From contig WFTQ01000016.1 in assembly GCA_015485355.1 (NCBI GenBank), forward strand, positions 1 through 64,000: a stretch of DNA of 64,000 bases, read 5' to 3'. A program made the position numbers and the translations under genes. Below are positions 34,597 through 44,505 of the stretch, in pieces. The stretch comes from a bacterium. GTDB lineage: Bacteria; Calditrichota; Calditrichia; RBG-13-44-9; J042. The stretch's first letter is position 1, and each line of letters starts with the position of its first letter. The notes beneath the pieces were generated by a model, which saw nothing but the letters and a program-made list of their open reading frames with translations, was not told the origin of the DNA and searched no databases.

Positions 34597-35748
34597 ATGA
34601 AAGCAGACCTTAAGGATCGGAAGGCACTTCGTATTCAACGCCGGTGGATAGAATCCACTGAGGATTTTTTTCATCTCAAATCGGAGTGGAAGCGCTTATT
34701 ATCCCGAATTCCCGGTCATACTATATTCCTCACCTGGGAGTGGATGTACACTTGGTGGGAGGCCTACCATCGACGGTTTAAAGAAGCTCGGTTGCGAATT
34801 CTTACCTATTACCTCGCCAACGAGTTGGTGGGGATTTTACCCTATTATATTTACACCGATACTGCAGGCCCCTTTTCACTACGCAAGGCCGCCTTTCTGG
34901 GCAGCCGGATCGAATCATCAGATTACCTGGATGTTATTGTTCCGGAAGCGTTGCAGTCGTATTTCCAGCAGCACCTGTTGGAGGATATACGAACATTAGC
35001 GGAAGGGGTTGATCTGATTGAGATCAACAATTGCCTGGCAGACAGCCTGGTTTTTCGGGTGTGGGGGCAGCAACAAAATGGCACCGCTTTTGTGGAGAGG
35101 TATCGGGTGTGTCCCTATGTCCATTTGCCGGAGTCTTTCGAGGCCTATTTGAAGGGGCTGAGTTCCAATTTTCGATACAATGTGCGCCGTCGACTGCGGA
35201 AGCTGCTTCAGAAGGAGAATGCCCGGGTGGAGCTTCTTGAGGATTGGCGGCGGCTGGACGAGGCCATAAAGGACATTTTCGATCTTCATTACCTGCGGGC
35301 ACGGCAGAAAGGGTTGAACACCAAATTCGTGCGGGAGTTGCGTCTGGGTTTTCATCAAAAAGCGGCCCGGGCCCTGGCCCCGGAAGGATACATTAAGATT
35401 TTCAATATGTTTTCGGCTGAAGGGCATAAAATTGCAGGAATGTATTGTTTTGATTATGACAACGTTTTGGCCTATTTCCAGGCGGGTTTCGATCCCCGAT
35501 GGTCCAATCGGAGCCCCGGAACCGTTATCCTGGCCGAGGCGATTCACTATGCGATCCGTCAGGGAAAAGGCATTTTCGATTTTATGCGGGGGGGCGAACA
35601 GTATAAAAAAGATTGGGGTACATCCGATCGTTATATATATTTAATTACCATCCCCAACAGTTGGAAAGGCCGGTTGTTTCTATCCTACTACCGGAGCCGC
35701 AAACGCCTGGCCCCCGTTGTCAAGAAAATAATCCATTCCACCCAATAA
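34597..35748 (+). CDS. CelD/BcsL-type GNAT acyltransferase
   Basis: The protein of about 383 residues contains an Acetyltransf_6-like core: LSSNFRYNVRRRLRKLLQ, MYCFDYDNVLAYFQAGFDP, then SPGTVILAEAIHYAIRQGKG and FDFMRGGEQYKKDWGT. These proteins sit in cellulose and EPS loci and are thought to acylate sugars or lipids. The track start 34561 is upstream; CAGGGAAG before ATG 34597 supports the shorter form, while ATG 34576 is an alternative coupled to the small ORF. It is followed 22 bp later by a second ATP-grasp gene. Confidence 0.84.
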   Translation: MKADLKDRKALRIQRRWIESTEDFFHLKSEWKRLLSRIPGHTIFLTWEWMYTWWEAYHRRFKEARLRILTYYLANELVGILPYYIYTDTAGPFSLRKAAFLGSRIESSDYLDVIVPEALQSYFQQHLLEDIRTLAEGVDLIEINNCLADSLVFRVWGQQQNGTAFVERYRVCPYVHLPESFEAYLKGLSSNFRYNVRRRLRKLLQKENARVELLEDWRRLDEAIKDIFDLHYLRARQKGLNTKFVRELRLGFHQKAARALAPEGYIKIFNMFSAEGHKIAGMYCFDYDNVLAYFQAGFDPRWSNRSPGTVILAEAIHYAIRQGKGIFDFMRGGEQYKKDWGTSDRYIYLITIPNSWKGRLFLSYYRSRKRLAPVVKKIIHSTQ

Positions 35749-35770
35749 ATGATTAAGATGAAGGGAGTGA

Positions 35771-36982
35771 ATGACCTCGACCACACGACCTGTCGCATTC
35801 GTCCTGGGAGAGTCCATCAATGCACTGGGAGTGGTTAAAGCCCTGGGCCGACAGAGGGTACCAACCTATTTAATTCAATCTTTACCCGATCCTGTATCCG
35901 GGGCAAGCCGTTTTGCTCGCCCTTTTCTGGCTCCGGATCCCATTCAGGAAACCCATGCCTATCTTCAATTTCTGGAATCCTTGCAGAAGGCTCTGGGGGC
36001 ACCCGGGGTCCTTTTACCCACCACCGATGTGACCGTGATGGTCTTGTCAAAACATCGGGAACAATTGTCCCGGCGTTTTGCATTTGTTATCCCGCCTCCG
36101 GAGGTGATTCAAAAGGTCACCAGTAAGGAGGGCTTTTATGAATTGGCTGTCAAACACCATTTGCCTGTACCACGCACCTTTGCCGCCGAGTCTCTGGAGG
36201 ATGTGGAAAAAATAATGACTCAGCTGGAGTTTCCTTGTGCCATTAAACCTTACTACTCCCATGTGTGGCGATCTCCGGAGTTCCGGGAACGTTTTGGAAG
36301 AATACAGATAGTGAAAGTCGACACTCCGGAAATGCTGGTGAAAACTTACCGGGAATTTGCCTCTTACGATCCTCGGATGGTCATTCAGGAATTTATTCAG
36401 GGGACGGACGATTGTGAGTATTCGCTGCACACTTATACCAGTCGAAATGGAAGACAAATGATCCATTTCCTGGCCCATAAAATTCGGCTGGATCCCATCC
36501 ATCATGGTTCGGCTGCATTTATCGAGACGGCTCATGAAGAAACGATTTTTCGCCTGGGGGGCGACTTTCTGCGCAAACTGGGTTATCGGGGCATGTCCAG
36601 CTTTCAGTTTAAATGGGACCCTGTACGGGGAAAATATTTTGCGATCGAGCTGAATCCCCGCTTTAGTCTCTGGAACTTCCTGGAACCTTCCTGTGGAGTG
36701 AACTATCCTTATATCAATTATCTGGACAGTCTGGGGGAATCGTTCGAAATCCCCGGCGATTATCCGGATGGGGTAAAGTGGTTTTCCATCGAACGGGACA
36801 TCAGTGCGTTTTGGGCCTATCGGAAGGAAGGCAGTTTAACCTTCTGGCAATGGATTCGGAGTTATGGGGGGCCCAAGGTATGTGCCGAGTTTTCCTGGGA
36901 CGATCCTGCTCCCTTTTTTCAGTTTTTAAAAAAAATGATCCGGCGTTTCTGGAACGCCTTAAAGAAACGAATCCAACAATAA
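35771..36982 (+). CDS. ATP-grasp ligase-like protein (module 2)
   Basis: The 403-residue paralog of the 31158 gene has FVLGESINALGVVKALG at the N-terminus (PreATP Rossmann part), FPCAIKPYYSHVW with the ATP-binding Lys, MVIQEFIQGTDDCEYSLHTY, and YFAIELNPRFSLWNFLEPSCGVN with metal ligands. A C-terminal region with FWQWIRSYGGPKV matches the IWQWLKTYRGKRI end of module 1, so the two are true homologs along their length. It probably ligates a carboxylate to an amine. AAGGGAG lies upstream of the ATG. Confidence 0.83.
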   Translation: MTSTTRPVAFVLGESINALGVVKALGRQRVPTYLIQSLPDPVSGASRFARPFLAPDPIQETHAYLQFLESLQKALGAPGVLLPTTDVTVMVLSKHREQLSRRFAFVIPPPEVIQKVTSKEGFYELAVKHHLPVPRTFAAESLEDVEKIMTQLEFPCAIKPYYSHVWRSPEFRERFGRIQIVKVDTPEMLVKTYREFASYDPRMVIQEFIQGTDDCEYSLHTYTSRNGRQMIHFLAHKIRLDPIHHGSAAFIETAHEETIFRLGGDFLRKLGYRGMSSFQFKWDPVRGKYFAIELNPRFSLWNFLEPSCGVNYPYINYLDSLGESFEIPGDYPDGVKWFSIERDISAFWAYRKEGSLTFWQWIRSYGGPKVCAEFSWDDPAPFFQFLKKMIRRFWNALKKRIQQ

Positions 36983-36994
36983 CGATTTGATACG

Positions 36995-38269
36995 ATGCCG
37001 CTGACTGCAATCGTCTTCATGGCCGTATTCGCCATCGGTATGGTGGCCACCCTGTTTAATCCCGTTTTTGGCATTCTTCTGTATGTTTTTGAATGGCATA
37101 ATCACCCGCCTTATATGTGGTGGGGCGACTCCGTTCCCGATTTACGCTATCCCTTTTTAATTGGTATTGTAACGCTGATCAGCTTTTTTTTGAATCGCCA
37201 TAAGCTCAGGCGTATGCCCCATATTTACCTGGGACCTTTCGTGTGGCTGGTGATCCTGGTGCTCTGGATGTACATTGTTTCCTTCGGTTGGGCTCTCAGG
37301 CCGGATGAAAGTTTTCGGCAGACCTGGGAATTTACCAAGTTTGCGCTGTTTTATTTGATGATGATTTTGATATTGCGGGAACGAAAACATTACGATTGGT
37401 TTATTCTGACCCTGATGCTTGGGGTGGCCAATTTTGGGCGAATTGCTTATGAACGTGGCAGCAACCGCTACCTTGGGGTCATCGCACCCAATGCCACCGA
37501 AGAAAACGCGATTTCCGCTCATGTGGTCAGTGTCATGCCCTATTTCGGTACCCGCTTTCTGAGTGGAAACAGATGGTTGAAAATTTTTATCATCCTTTCG
37601 GTGCCCTTTTTAATCAATCTCATGATCCTGGCCAACAGCCGCGGCGCTTTTGTGGCCCTGTTAATGATTGGTGCGGTTGGGTTTGTGCTTTTTCCTCCCA
37701 AAGAAAAATTGAAAATTGTTTTGGCACTGGTGGCGGCCGGGGTCATGGTCTTGTGGTTGGCGAACGAACAATTCTGGGAACGACAGAAAACCACCCTGAA
37801 GCCCAAAGAAGAGGGTTCTGCAGCCAGCCGGTTTTATTTGTGGCGGGGTGCCCTGAACGTGATTAAGGATTATCCCCTGGGGGTTGGCGATGAAGGATTT
37901 TCGTTGTTGGTGTTCGATTATGTTCCCGAATTGGTTCCTAAAATGGAAGAAAAGGGCGCGAGAACCGTTCATAATACCTTTTTGTTAGCCGGCGTGGACT
38001 GGGGAATCCCGGGTTTTATTCTCTTTATGGGGTTTCTCATCCATACGTTTTGGGTCATTCACCGCTTAAAGAGGCGCTTAAAGCAATATCCTGATTTGCG
38101 AAGAAAATATTATTATGAACTCATCTCGCTGCAACTGGCCATCATCGGTCTGTTAACGGCAGGATTTTTTACCAATCGGCTCTATGCCGAGGTACTATAT
38201 TGGTATGCGGCACTGGCGGTGGTGTTGGCCAATGTGGTTAATCGGGAAATGGAAGAGCAGACTCCATGA
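36995..38269 (+). CDS. O-antigen ligase/polymerase-like membrane protein, exosortase-A-associated type
   Basis: The 424-residue polytopic protein has roughly ten membrane segments and a long periplasmic loop (about 240-330) containing AASRFYLWRGALNVIKDYPL and TVHNTFLLAGVDWGIPG, the Wzy_C/WaaL signature region with the conserved His. The N-terminus (TLFNPVFGILLYVFEWHNHPP) resembles the O-glycosylation-ligase family found beside exosortase A. It is the best candidate here for polymerase (Wzy) or ligase. Its stop overlaps the next glycosyltransferase by four bases. Confidence 0.87.
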   Translation: MPLTAIVFMAVFAIGMVATLFNPVFGILLYVFEWHNHPPYMWWGDSVPDLRYPFLIGIVTLISFFLNRHKLRRMPHIYLGPFVWLVILVLWMYIVSFGWALRPDESFRQTWEFTKFALFYLMMILILRERKHYDWFILTLMLGVANFGRIAYERGSNRYLGVIAPNATEENAISAHVVSVMPYFGTRFLSGNRWLKIFIILSVPFLINLMILANSRGAFVALLMIGAVGFVLFPPKEKLKIVLALVAAGVMVLWLANEQFWERQKTTLKPKEEGSAASRFYLWRGALNVIKDYPLGVGDEGFSLLVFDYVPELVPKMEEKGARTVHNTFLLAGVDWGIPGFILFMGFLIHTFWVIHRLKRRLKQYPDLRRKYYYELISLQLAIIGLLTAGFFTNRLYAEVLYWYAALAVVLANVVNREMEEQTP

Positions 38270-39645
38270 AAGCGGAAAAGAAAATTCTATTTATCACCCC
38301 CCATTTTCCGCCCAATCAATCCGTAGGGACTCAACGCATAGTGAAATTGATTAAATACCTGAGACAACAGGGCTGGGAGGTTTTTGTTCTTACCTTGAAG
38401 GAAAAATATTATTCCGGGCAAGCCGTCATCGATTATCAACTTTTCTTGAAAGATACCGTGCATGTGGTTCGGACCGGGAAGATCGATCCGTTTCTCTGGT
38501 GGGATCGACTCAAGCGGAGGCTCCGGCGCAATTCCAGGCGGACGCCTTTCAATAGGCCGGCTTCAGTGCCGGGGGCGGCATCCGGCGGCAAACAAACAGG
38601 CTCCTGGCTCTTTCGGATAAAGGAGTTTATTACCCGGATGATGCAATACCCCGACCGGGAGAATGGCTGGATTCTTCCCGTGTTTTTTCATGCTTTCCGT
38701 TTGATTCGTCAATACCAAATTCCCTTTGTGCTGGCCAGTTCTCCCCCTCATTCTCCCTACATTGCATTGAACGCTTTGCATCGATGGGTCGATTTTATCT
38801 ATATCACCGATTTTCGAGACCCCTGGGCTCGGAGCCAGTGGTCCAAGGAAGTGCGCAATGCGTACGAAAAGACCGCTCGTTATCTGGACCTGCGTTATGA
38901 ACAAAAAACGTTAAAAACGGCCGATATTCTGATTTTCAATAACGAAGTCTTGCAAAAGGAATATTGGGATTGTTATCCCGATTCCGGGATTCGAGAGAAA
39001 AGCGTGGTGGTAACCAATGGTTTTGATCCTCAACTGACCGATATCGAACGGGTGTGGGCCCCCCGATCCACCCGCGGGAAACCGGAGATGGTGATCATCC
39101 ATGCTGGAACCCTTTATAAGAAAAGAGACCCTTACAATATATTTCAGGCTTTTTTGAAATTTCGAGAAGCTTACCCCGACGTCGGCGGGCGGGTTCGTTT
39201 TAAGTTTCTGGGGCATGTAACGCCCGATTTGCAATACCTGTATCGCTTTGTCGAGGAACAACAATTGCAGAATCAGGTAGCATTTTTACCCAGTCGGCCG
39301 TACCAGGCGGCCCTGCAGGAAATGCAACGTGCCGACTGGTTGTTGATCCTGCAGCCGGTAACCCGCATTCAAGTGCCGGCGAAATTCTTTGATTATTTAA
39401 CCGTTCCCAGGCCCATCTGGGGCGTTGTAGAGCCGGGTAGTATCAGCGAAAAATTAATTCAACGGCTTCGAGTGGGACTGGTATCTTACAATTCCGTGGA
39501 AGCATCGATCATGCAATTTTTTCACTTTCTTCGGACGCATCCTGGGCCTTCCTTTGAACCGGACAGCCGGGAAATGCAGAAATTCATGGTTCCTAACATT
39601 GTTCGTCAGCTGGAAACCGTTTTGTTGTCTCGAATGGAGGATTGA
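38266..39645 (+). CDS. Family 4-type glycosyltransferase
   Basis: The 459-residue GT-B protein has an N-terminal acceptor domain (LFITPHFPPNQSVGTQRIVKLIKYLRQQGWEV), an ITDFRDPWARSQW segment typical of this subgroup, and a C-terminal donor domain (VVIHAGTLYKKRDPYNIFQAF-like, then VPAKFFDYLTVPRPIWGVV). The usual EX7E motif is weak. It would add a sugar to the growing repeat unit. The start overlaps the ligase gene (ATGA) and the flippase gene begins directly after its stop. Confidence 0.85.
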   Translation: MKAEKKILFITPHFPPNQSVGTQRIVKLIKYLRQQGWEVFVLTLKEKYYSGQAVIDYQLFLKDTVHVVRTGKIDPFLWWDRLKRRLRRNSRRTPFNRPASVPGAASGGKQTGSWLFRIKEFITRMMQYPDRENGWILPVFFHAFRLIRQYQIPFVLASSPPHSPYIALNALHRWVDFIYITDFRDPWARSQWSKEVRNAYEKTARYLDLRYEQKTLKTADILIFNNEVLQKEYWDCYPDSGIREKSVVVTNGFDPQLTDIERVWAPRSTRGKPEMVIIHAGTLYKKRDPYNIFQAFLKFREAYPDVGGRVRFKFLGHVTPDLQYLYRFVEEQQLQNQVAFLPSRPYQAALQEMQRADWLLILQPVTRIQVPAKFFDYLTVPRPIWGVVEPGSISEKLIQRLRVGLVSYNSVEASIMQFFHFLRTHPGPSFEPDSREMQKFMVPNIVRQLETVLLSRMED

Positions 39646-41145
39646 GTGGGTATTCGGGAAAAAGCCAAAGCCGGTATCGCCTGGAACGTCTTTGCCGATA
39701 TCGGAATTCAGATTTTGCGCTTTGGTGGGAGCATCATACTGGCCCGCATTTTATTTCCGGAAGATTTTGGATTGATGGGCATTGCCGCTATTTTCATCAA
39801 TTTTGCCAAACGGCTGGCCAATTTCGGTTTCACGGCGTCGCTGGTTCAAAAAAAAGAGATTGACCGCTGGCATGTCGACAGCATGTTCTGGTTTAATTTT
39901 GGTATTTATGGAGTGATCACTTTGGGGGTGGTTTTCGCCGCTTCATCCATCAAGAGCTTTTTTAACAGTCCCATGCTGGAGGCCATTTTGCCCGTAATAG
40001 CCATAGCGTTTTTTATCGAATCCCTGTCCGGAGTACCCGATGCCCTACTCAAGAAAAAGTTGAAGTTTAAGCAACTGGCTCTGTCCCGGCTGATACGAAA
40101 CATATTGAATATTACCATTGCAGTGGTCTTTGCCGTTCTGGGGTTCGGCGTTTGGAGCTTGGTATGGGGGATGGTTGTAGGCAATACGGTCCGGCTGATT
40201 CTGTTGTTGGGTTATGCCCGCTGGTTCCCCGGTTGGCGGTTCCGTCTGTCCCGAGTGAAAGAGCTGGCCAAATTCGGGATGGGGGTGACCTTGGCCAACT
40301 ACCTGAATTATTTCATCAAAAACACCGACTATTTTATTATCGGAAAGTTTCTGGGCACCGATCAGTTGGGCTATTATGAACGGGCTTTCAATTTGATGAA
40401 TATGACCCGGCGTCGGGTGGCGCGGAATATGAATGCGGTGTTGTTTGCTGCTTATTCAACAATACAGGATCAGGATGTCAAAATCAAAGCCGGGGTGCAC
40501 AAAGTCCTGCAAAGTGTCGGGGTCATTTCGTATCCCATCCACGGATTGTTATTCTTTCTGGCGCCCGCTCTGATTTATAACCTGTACGGCCCCAAATGGA
40601 TACCAACGATAGCCCCATTGCAAATCATGTGTGCTTCGGGATTGATTAACTCGATGGTGGTTATTTTTAATCCCGTGGTGATGGCTAAAAAGCGGGTATT
40701 TAGATGGACGGCCGTTCAGGCCCTGTATTGGTTGCTTCTGGCCAGTAGCATTTATTTCAGTCTGCCGTTGGGTATCACGGGAGTGGCCGTGGCGGTGGTG
40801 GTGAGCAGTGCCTTTTATTTATTGGGCATGATATTGCTGGTATCTCGGGTAATTCCTTTTGGTTTTAAAGACTTCATCCGAAACCAGAAAGATTTGTGGC
40901 TGTATTTTGTTCCTGTTTTTGGGATTACGTTTCTCGGCAATGCCTGGTTGGGGCAGTATTTTAATGTGTATAGCCCCATAAAGGCGTTGTTGCTGACCAT
41001 CCTTTTTGGAGCCACATTGGCAGCCTCTCATGTCGTCTGGCGCCGATCTTTTGTCGAAGAATTTTGGGCCGAAATAACCGAATTTTTTAGAAAGGGATTC
41101 GCGAAAATGCAGGGAAAGCCGAATGAAGGCCTGGTTAAAAAATAA
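39646..41145 (+). CDS. Wzx-type oligosaccharide flippase (MOP superfamily)
   Basis: The 499-residue polytopic protein has the MOP/PST N-terminus GIAWNVFADIGIQILRFGGSIILARILFPEDFG and about 12-14 membrane segments. It should flip the lipid-linked repeat to the periplasmic side for polymerisation. The start is GTG 39646, right after the previous TGA. The end overlaps the next gene by 23 bp. Confidence 0.93.
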   Translation: MGIREKAKAGIAWNVFADIGIQILRFGGSIILARILFPEDFGLMGIAAIFINFAKRLANFGFTASLVQKKEIDRWHVDSMFWFNFGIYGVITLGVVFAASSIKSFFNSPMLEAILPVIAIAFFIESLSGVPDALLKKKLKFKQLALSRLIRNILNITIAVVFAVLGFGVWSLVWGMVVGNTVRLILLLGYARWFPGWRFRLSRVKELAKFGMGVTLANYLNYFIKNTDYFIIGKFLGTDQLGYYERAFNLMNMTRRRVARNMNAVLFAAYSTIQDQDVKIKAGVHKVLQSVGVISYPIHGLLFFLAPALIYNLYGPKWIPTIAPLQIMCASGLINSMVVIFNPVVMAKKRVFRWTAVQALYWLLLASSIYFSLPLGITGVAVAVVVSSAFYLLGMILLVSRVIPFGFKDFIRNQKDLWLYFVPVFGITFLGNAWLGQYFNVYSPIKALLLTILFGATLAASHVVWRRSFVEEFWAEITEFFRKGFAKMQGKPNEGLVKK

Positions 41146-42160
41146 TCTGGCCAACCTGCTCGAATACAGTGGTCTCAACGCCCTGAAAAGATGGCTCCGG
41201 CAAAACTCGGTAGTGGTATTAACCTACCATGGGGTCATTCCCAGGGACCTCATTAAAAACGAAGAACATCTGTTTGAATACCGCAATGTCGTAACCCAGG
41301 AAGACTTTGAAAAGCAAATCCAGTTTGTCCGCAGGCACTATATCCCGCTTTCTTTAAACGAGCTCCAGGAGGTGATTGGAGGAAGACGGCAGAAAGTTTG
41401 CCGGCCCTACATTTTGATTACTTTTGATGACGGTTTCGAAAATAATTACAAATATGCTTTTCCGGTATTGAAGAAATATGGGGTAGTGGGGCATTTTTTT
41501 CTTACCACCGATTTTATGGGATCGCAAAAAATGCTCTGGACCGAGGAAGTGAATTATCGAATTATGCATACCCAAAAAAAACGGATTGAACTGGTGATCG
41601 GCGGTCATCGGTACGAATTTCCCACCGGTACGGTTGCTCAGAAAGAACATGCCTCCATTCGATTGCGGAGGATTCTAAAATTACAGCGACGGCCGGTTAT
41701 TGTGGAAGTGCTCCGGGAGTTGCGCGAGCAGACGCCTGACGTGGTTCTGGAAGCCTTGACTCCGGAACGCTATCGGTTTATGAGCTGGGATCAGATACGG
41801 GAAATGAGCCGATCGGGGATGATTTTTGGTTCGCATACGACGCATCATTTTTTGTTGAATAACCTGACGGCCGAAGAAGTGGCCCATACGCTGGCGGAGT
41901 CCAAACGAGTGATCGAGCAGGAAACCCGGGAAACCTGCAACTATTTTTCCTATCCGAACGGAGAAAAGGAAAACTTTTCTGAACGCGACACCCGCATCCT
42001 GATGCGGTTGGGATATCGGTTTGCCTTCACTCAGATTCCGGGGTTTAATGAAGCGGATTTTATTCCTCTGCGACGATACGCCTTGTACCGAATCAATATC
42101 AGCCATTTTATGAGCCTGCCGATTTTTAAATCCATTATCGCAGGCACCTGGATCCACTAA
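41123..42160 (+). CDS. Polysaccharide deacetylase (NodB-type)
   Basis: The 345-residue NodB-fold protein has VVLTYHGVIP, then the metal-binding LITFDDGFENNYKYAFPVL, SHTTHHFLLNN and CNYFSYPNGEKENFS. This is the long-insert subtype seen in capsule loci. It has no signal peptide, so it may act on cytoplasmic lipid-linked sugars. The start lies inside the flippase gene, giving translational coupling. It is the second of three deacetylase-like proteins in the locus. Confidence 0.9.
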   Translation: MKAWLKNNLANLLEYSGLNALKRWLRQNSVVVLTYHGVIPRDLIKNEEHLFEYRNVVTQEDFEKQIQFVRRHYIPLSLNELQEVIGGRRQKVCRPYILITFDDGFENNYKYAFPVLKKYGVVGHFFLTTDFMGSQKMLWTEEVNYRIMHTQKKRIELVIGGHRYEFPTGTVAQKEHASIRLRRILKLQRRPVIVEVLRELREQTPDVVLEALTPERYRFMSWDQIREMSRSGMIFGSHTTHHFLLNNLTAEEVAHTLAESKRVIEQETRETCNYFSYPNGEKENFSERDTRILMRLGYRFAFTQIPGFNEADFIPLRRYALYRINISHFMSLPIFKSIIAGTWIH

Positions 42161-42211
42161 ACAAGTTGGGAAAATTTACGATAAATAAAAAACCATTACC
42201 ATGGAGGAATT

Positions 42212-43192
42212 ATGAAGGTATTAGTCACTGGGGGTGCCGGTTTTATCGGCAGCCATCTCGTCGATCGACTGGTTGAGGTGGGATATGATGTGGTGGTTCT
42301 GGACAATTTTCGGCGCGGCAACAAACTGGAAAAAGCAACCTTGAAAAAGATCCGTCTGATCGAGGGCGATGTACGGGATTACCAGACGGTGATGGATGCG
42401 GCCCGGGATTGTGACTATATTTATCATTTTGCTGCGGTATTAGGGGTGGATATTGTGGCCGATAATCCCGTGGAAACCATGGAAACAGAAGTCGTGGGCA
42501 TGACCAACGTCGCCAAAGCGGCCGTCTATTACGGCGTCGAAAAAATTATTTATGCCTCCACCAGTGGCGTTTACGGCAAATCGGCTATTGAGCAGGCGGT
42601 AAAGGAAGATTTCGATGTCTCTCCCAAATCCAGCTATGCCATTGCCAAACGGTATAACGAAATTTATCTGGCCTCTTTGTATGAAGAAAAAAATTTGCAG
42701 TCCGTATCCCTGCGATTTTTTAATGTGTATGGACCCAAACAGGACAATCGTATGGTAATCCCAAGGTTCTTCGAGCAGGCGCTCACGGGGAGACCCATCA
42801 CGATTTATGGGACCGGTAAACAGACCCGGGATTTTACCTGGATCGGAGATGTGGTTACCGCCACCGTAGAATTGACCCAGAAAGCCACCGGTTGCGGGAT
42901 ATTCAATATTTCCAATGAAGACGAAATCACCATTGAAGAACTGGCCTTTAAAATCAAAGAAATCACCGGCTCCGAATCGGAAATTGTTTACATTACGCCC
43001 TCAAAAAACCGCTACGATTTTGAAGTCGAAAGACGATTTGGCTCCTCTCAAAAACTTTACGAAACCACCGGTTTCAAGCCCAATACGCCTTTAGATTATG
43101 GCCTGAAAGAGGTTTATAAATATATTCTCAAACATTCTCCCTCCGGTGTGAAATATGCCGCGAAAATAGCCGCGCAAAATCCGGAATCGTGA
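42212..43192 (+). CDS. NAD-dependent sugar epimerase/dehydratase (extended SDR)
   Basis: The 326-residue protein has the NAD motif VTGGAGFIGSHL, the substrate Ser/Thr in YASTSGVYG, the catalytic YxxxK in SSYAIAKRYNE, and RFFNVYGPKQDNRMVIPRF. It resembles UDP-glucose 4-epimerase or UDP-glucuronate decarboxylase relatives; the exact reaction cannot be fixed. GGAGG precedes the ATG after a 51-bp gap. It would supply a nucleotide sugar for the polymer. Confidence 0.9.
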   Translation: MKVLVTGGAGFIGSHLVDRLVEVGYDVVVLDNFRRGNKLEKATLKKIRLIEGDVRDYQTVMDAARDCDYIYHFAAVLGVDIVADNPVETMETEVVGMTNVAKAAVYYGVEKIIYASTSGVYGKSAIEQAVKEDFDVSPKSSYAIAKRYNEIYLASLYEEKNLQSVSLRFFNVYGPKQDNRMVIPRFFEQALTGRPITIYGTGKQTRDFTWIGDVVTATVELTQKATGCGIFNISNEDEITIEELAFKIKEITGSESEIVYITPSKNRYDFEVERRFGSSQKLYETTGFKPNTPLDYGLKEVYKYILKHSPSGVKYAAKIAAQNPES

Positions 43193-43230
43193 TATCGACC
43201 CACTGTTCTTGATAAAAGCACAAACGACTT

Positions 43231-43275
43231 TCCACCCTTTTCGTGCTGTTCGAAAACGGCATTGAGCAGGGTGGA
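43231..43275 (+). other. Nested inverted repeat between epimerase and glycosyltransferase genes
   Basis: Outer arms TCCACCCT and AGGGTGGA (8 bp, perfect) enclose an inner stem GCTGTT/AACGGC with loop CGAA. No T-run follows, so it is not a standard terminator; it could be an RNA processing or stability element. Confidence 0.4.
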
Positions 43276-43353
43276 TTCTCATTATACGGGTAAGTTCCCA
43301 ACCGGTTGTCCGTCGTATATAAAAATGATGTGGGAGAAGCATACAGAGGGATT

Positions 43354-44505
43354 ATGGACAAGGAAAAAATTCGCGTGGGTTATCTGGCAAATTATTTCGT
43401 CCCTGCGGGACTGGAAAATTTTGTATTGACCCTTTTGAATCATCTGGATCGGGAAACCTTTCAGCCGTTCCTGTATGTGCTTCATTACAGCGACCCGGAA
43501 TTTTGTTCCCGGGTCAAAAAAGATGTTCCCATCTTTCATTTAAATCGCCAGTCGGGTCACGACTTCCGATCTCTTTGGCATCTATCGCGCCGAATTAAAG
43601 CCGATCGGATTCAAATTCTTCAGATTCATAATTGGAGTACTTTTTTAGAGGGCATTTTTATCAAACTGCTGCATCCCCGTCTTCAATTGATTCACGTGCA
43701 GCAGGGAATGGAATACGAGTTGACATTAAAGGCTTCCCCCGGAAAGCGACGTATCCGTAAAATCTTGCGGCATCTGTTTATGCCCCTGGTTTCTGTGGCA
43801 GTGGGGTGTTCCCGTCAGGCTCAGGCGTTTCTTAAAAAGGAGTGGGGAGCCCGACGCCCGATTCTGATCTACAACAGCGTCGATACACGCACTTTTCAGG
43901 GGCAGGTTACTCCGGAATCCCGGATCGATACCGAAGGCAGCTTCTCCGTCTGTACGGTGGGGCGCATTGTTCCAGTGAAAAACTTCCTGTGCCTTTTTAA
44001 AGCCATCAATCTGTTAAAAGATCGCATCCCCAATATTAAGCTTTTCCATATTGGAGCCAATCCTGTCAAAGGGCAGCGCTACGATGGTGAATTGATTCAA
44101 TATTTAAAACGACACCGTCTGAATGATCACATTGTATTCCTGGGTCCTCGGAATGACTTACCCACCTTGCTCGGGAATTTTGATGCCTTTGCGCTCACTT
44201 CGTTTTCGGAGGGTCTGTCCTTTTCCCTCCTGGAAGCTCAGGCCTCGGGACTTCCGGCCGTGGCGACCAATGTGGGGGGCAACCCGGAAGTCGTTCGTGA
44301 TGGCGTAAATGGGTATCTGGTTCCCTCGGATGATGAACAAGCGGTTGCCGATGCGCTTTTTAAACTTTATGCCGATGAGGAACGGCGCAAGCGGATGGGA
44401 CAAAAAGCCCGCGAAATCGTCCGCCAAAATTTCAGCGTGGATGTCATGGTGCAACAGTATCAGGCGCTGTATACCATGACGGTTGCAGGAAAGGCCCCTC
44501 CTTAA
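43354..44505 (+). CDS. Family 4 glycosyltransferase
   Basis: The protein of about 383 residues is GT-B. The N-terminal domain starts RVGYLANYFVPAGLENF; the donor domain has VGRIVPVKNFLCLFKAINLL, FLGPRNDLPTLLGNFDAF, the EX7E motif in SEGLSFSLLEAQASGLP, and NVGGNPEVVRDGVNGYLVP. The track start (TTG 43306) adds 16 unlikely residues; AGAGGG before ATG 43354 favours the shorter form. It would add one sugar of the repeat unit from a nucleotide donor. Confidence 0.9.
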   Translation: MDKEKIRVGYLANYFVPAGLENFVLTLLNHLDRETFQPFLYVLHYSDPEFCSRVKKDVPIFHLNRQSGHDFRSLWHLSRRIKADRIQILQIHNWSTFLEGIFIKLLHPRLQLIHVQQGMEYELTLKASPGKRRIRKILRHLFMPLVSVAVGCSRQAQAFLKKEWGARRPILIYNSVDTRTFQGQVTPESRIDTEGSFSVCTVGRIVPVKNFLCLFKAINLLKDRIPNIKLFHIGANPVKGQRYDGELIQYLKRHRLNDHIVFLGPRNDLPTLLGNFDAFALTSFSEGLSFSLLEAQASGLPAVATNVGGNPEVVRDGVNGYLVPSDDEQAVADALFKLYADEERRKRMGQKAREIVRQNFSVDVMVQQYQALYTMTVAGKAPP

